Origin: Paracoccaceae bacterium
GTDB taxonomy: Bacteria; Pseudomonadota; Alphaproteobacteria; Rhodobacterales; Rhodobacteraceae
Length of the DNA stretch: 6,200 nt
Assembly: GCA_023254015.1 (NCBI GenBank)
Contig: JALQYS010000521.1
Location: 1 to 6,200, forward strand
Direction: 5' to 3'
A program made the position numbers and the translations under genes. Below are positions 4,669 through 6,200 of this stretch, in pieces. A model generated the notes under the pieces. The model worked only from the letters and a program-made list of their open reading frames with translations, searched no databases and was not told where the DNA came from. Every line of letters begins with the position of its first letter. Within the stretch, counting starts at the first letter, position 1.

Positions 4669-6200
4669 CTATGCGACCTGACGGGCCAAAACTTCGGCTT
4701 GCTGAACAACAAGCTTGATGGCGTCAGACTGTAAATCCGGTGGGAACCCATATTTCTTCAAGATACGCTTCACGGCAATGCGCATCTTGGTGCGGATATT
4801 ATCCTTGCGCCACCAGTCAACGGTTGCATTGTCTCGGACCGTGGTCACAAGCTCCGTAGCGACGATCCGCAATTGTTCATTGCCAATGATCGCAACTGCA
4901 CTCTCGTTCTTCGCGAGGGCGTCATAGAAGGCGACTTCCTCCTCGCTCAAGCCATCCTCCGGCTGTTCGCGAAGATCACGGGCCAGCGCGATCAACTCTT
5001 GGATCACCTGCAGGGCGTCAACGGAGCGGTTGTGGTATTTCGCGATCGCTGCGCGCAGCCGCTCGGAAAACTCCTCCTGCTTGACGACGTTTGTTCTGGT
5101 CCGGGCCGCGATCTCACCGTTTAGCAACTTTTTCAGGGCTTCCACGGCGAGATTTCTTTGGTCCATTCCTTTGAGACCAAGTAGGAAATCCTCATCAAGA
5201 ACGCTGATGTCTGGCCGGTCCATGCCGCAGACTGCTAGAATGTCGACGACCTCGGTAGAGGCCACAGCCCGGTTCACCAGCTGCGAAATGGCAAAGTCCA
5301 TATCGTCCGCAGATCGCCCGGCATATCCCGCGGCATCCAGCTTGATGATCGCTGCACGGACGGCGGCGAAGAAGCCGACCTCGTCATTGACGGCATGAGC
5401 TTCGGGCGTACCTGATGCGATCTTGAAGGCTTTGATCAGATTTGCCGCTGCGGACATGAACCGCCGCTTGCTGGCTTTGCGGCCCTCTGGATCGTCCGCC
5501 GTCTTTCCGTCCTCGAGTTCAAGGCTCAACGCGCGGTCGATTGCCTTGGGCAAGATTTTGATCCGGTCTGCCGCCGTTCCGGCCAGGGCGGCCCGGTAGT
5601 CGATCCCATGGAACATGGCGCGCATCACGTCGAGCGCCGTATGCAGGGCTGTGACGGCTTCCGCCTGATCGACGCCGGTCTTACTCTGGTCTGAATCCGA
5701 ATAGTAGGCCAGCGCCTTCTTGAGATCCGCGGCAAGGCCGATGTAGTCGACTACCAGGCCCGAAGGCTTATCCCGGAACACACGGTTCACGCGCGCGATG
5801 GCCTGCATGAGGCCGTGCCCCTTCATCGGTTTGTCGACGTAGAGCGTGTGCATGCAGGGGGCGTCAAAGCCCGTCAGCCACATGTCGCGCACGATCACCA
5901 GCTTCAGATCGTCCTTGGGGTCGCGGAAACGGTTTCGGAGAACCTCCTGACGGGCCTTAGAACGGATGTGTGGTTGGAAGGGCGCAGGATCAGAGGCCGA
6001 TCCGGTCATGACCACCTTCACGGCGCCTTCGGTGTCGGCATCTCCATGCCATTCCGGTTTCGCCGCGACGATGCGCTCGTAGACTTCAACGCAGATCCTG
6101 CGGCTCATGCAGACGATCATCGCCTTACCGTCGATAGCCTCGAGGCGAGCGTCGAAGTGCTGCAGGATGTCTGCCACCACGCTATCCAGACGGGAATCAG
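4669..6200 (-). CDS. hsdR: Type I restriction enzyme R subunit (HsdR), C-terminal part; 5' end outside the window
   Basis: About 510 codons of the ATP-dependent motor and cleavage subunit of a type I restriction-modification system. Visible parts: the end of the second RecA-like helicase domain, with VIVRDMWLTGFDAP (motif V region, about 5895-5857) and LMQAIARVNRVF (motif VI, about 5811-5770, with the arginine-finger type Arg). A long helical C-terminal region follows, of the DUF3387 type as I recall, which in HsdR contacts the methylase complex. The nuclease and first helicase domains would lie beyond 6200. The GTG at 6178-6180 is not a start: the frame continues upstream (DSRLDSVVADI) to the window edge. 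The stop is TAG at 4669-4671, followed by a terminator. hsdS and hsdM are expected upstream, outside the window. The gene looks intact here. Confidence 0.93.
   Translation of the reverse strand, partial: DSRLDSVVADILQHFDARLEAIDGKAMIVCMSRRICVEVYERIVAAKPEWHGDADTEGAVKVVMTGSASDPAPFQPHIRSKARQEVLRNRFRDPKDDLKLVIVRDMWLTGFDAPCMHTLYVDKPMKGHGLMQAIARVNRVFRDKPSGLVVDYIGLAADLKKALAYYSDSDQSKTGVDQAEAVTALHTALDVMRAMFHGIDYRAALAGTAADRIKILPKAIDRALSLELEDGKTADDPEGRKASKRRFMSAAANLIKAFKIASGTPEAHAVNDEVGFFAAVRAAIIKLDAAGYAGRSADDMDFAISQLVNRAVASTEVVDILAVCGMDRPDISVLDEDFLLGLKGMDQRNLAVEALKKLLNGEIAARTRTNVVKQEEFSERLRAAIAKYHNRSVDALQVIQELIALARDLREQPEDGLSEEEVAFYDALAKNESAVAIIGNEQLRIVATELVTTVRDNATVDWWRKDNIRTKMRIAVKRILKKYGFPPDLQSDAIKLVVQQAEVLARQVA

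Larger units (their letters stand above)
2139..6200. mobile_element. Integrated element (genomic island), left part; right end outside the window
   Basis: The left boundary is placed at about 2138-2140, where the ybgC frame stops matching its family and AT-rich DNA begins. Everything to the right differs from the chromosomal side: visibly lower GC, long non-coding stretches, a plasmid-like primase/replication gene and a type I restriction gene. No integrase, transposase or relaxase gene is in the window, so the class of element is unknown. The absence of insertion-sequence ends and the size of the cargo argue for an integrative island or integrated plasmid over a simple IS. Insertion within a conserved coding motif is compatible with a site-specific recombinase. 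The exact boundary cannot be fixed without the other end or an empty site. Confidence 0.65.

Noticed and set aside
6178..6180. GTG as the start codon of the restriction gene
   Set aside because: The frame continues upstream to the window edge, and the protein begins here in mid helicase domain, so the gene simply runs off the window.
1..6200. CRISPR array, rRNA or retron-like reverse transcriptase
   Set aside because: No regularly spaced repeats, no rRNA-like sequence and no reverse transcriptase motif were seen on either strand.

Overview
The window looks like a chromosome segment of a GC-rich alphaproteobacterium, most likely a Rhodobacterales member (Rhodobacter/Paracoccus type). This rests on the strong GC bias and codon use of the left part and on the CreA and YbgC sequences. 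It is an inference from sequence character, not from a marker gene. About position 2139 divides two unlike halves.

Left half (1-2138), ordinary chromosome, very GC-rich and tightly packed. It holds the first 30 codons of an unknown minus-strand gene and, divergent from it, a two-gene plus-strand unit with a 4-bp ATGA overlap. That unit encodes an unrecognised 203-aa protein and a DUF2161-type PD-(D/E)XK nuclease-fold protein with a C-terminal winged helix. A minus-strand creA-like gene with a signal peptide follows; its stop region overlaps the nuclease-fold gene by 17 bp. Divergent from creA is the start of ybgC, the acyl-CoA thioesterase gene usually found at the head of the tol-pal cluster. 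Its ribosome binding site and first 16 codons look normal, then the reading frame breaks.

Right half (about 2139-6200), visibly lower in GC with long AT-rich non-coding stretches: the edge and interior of an integrated element that I infer has split ybgC. In order it contains an AT-rich edge with two closely spaced CTACCAA motifs, perhaps recombinase arm sites; about 570 bp without a gene but with several perfect inverted repeats; a 499-aa minus-strand primase-like replication protein; and about 450 bp of non-coding DNA upstream of that gene. This last stretch carries two tandem 10-bp repeats, a long interrupted palindrome, and a plus-strand promoter-like sequence placed before a strong intrinsic terminator, which together could form a small RNA gene. 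The window ends in the 3' part of a minus-strand hsdR (type I restriction subunit). The rest of the restriction system, and any integrase, would lie past position 6200.

Taken together, a plasmid-like replication module and a type I restriction system travel on an element inserted in a conserved housekeeping gene. Points most worth a second look are the ybgC junction, the possible origin/control region at 4220-4545, and the candidate small RNA at 4546-4650.
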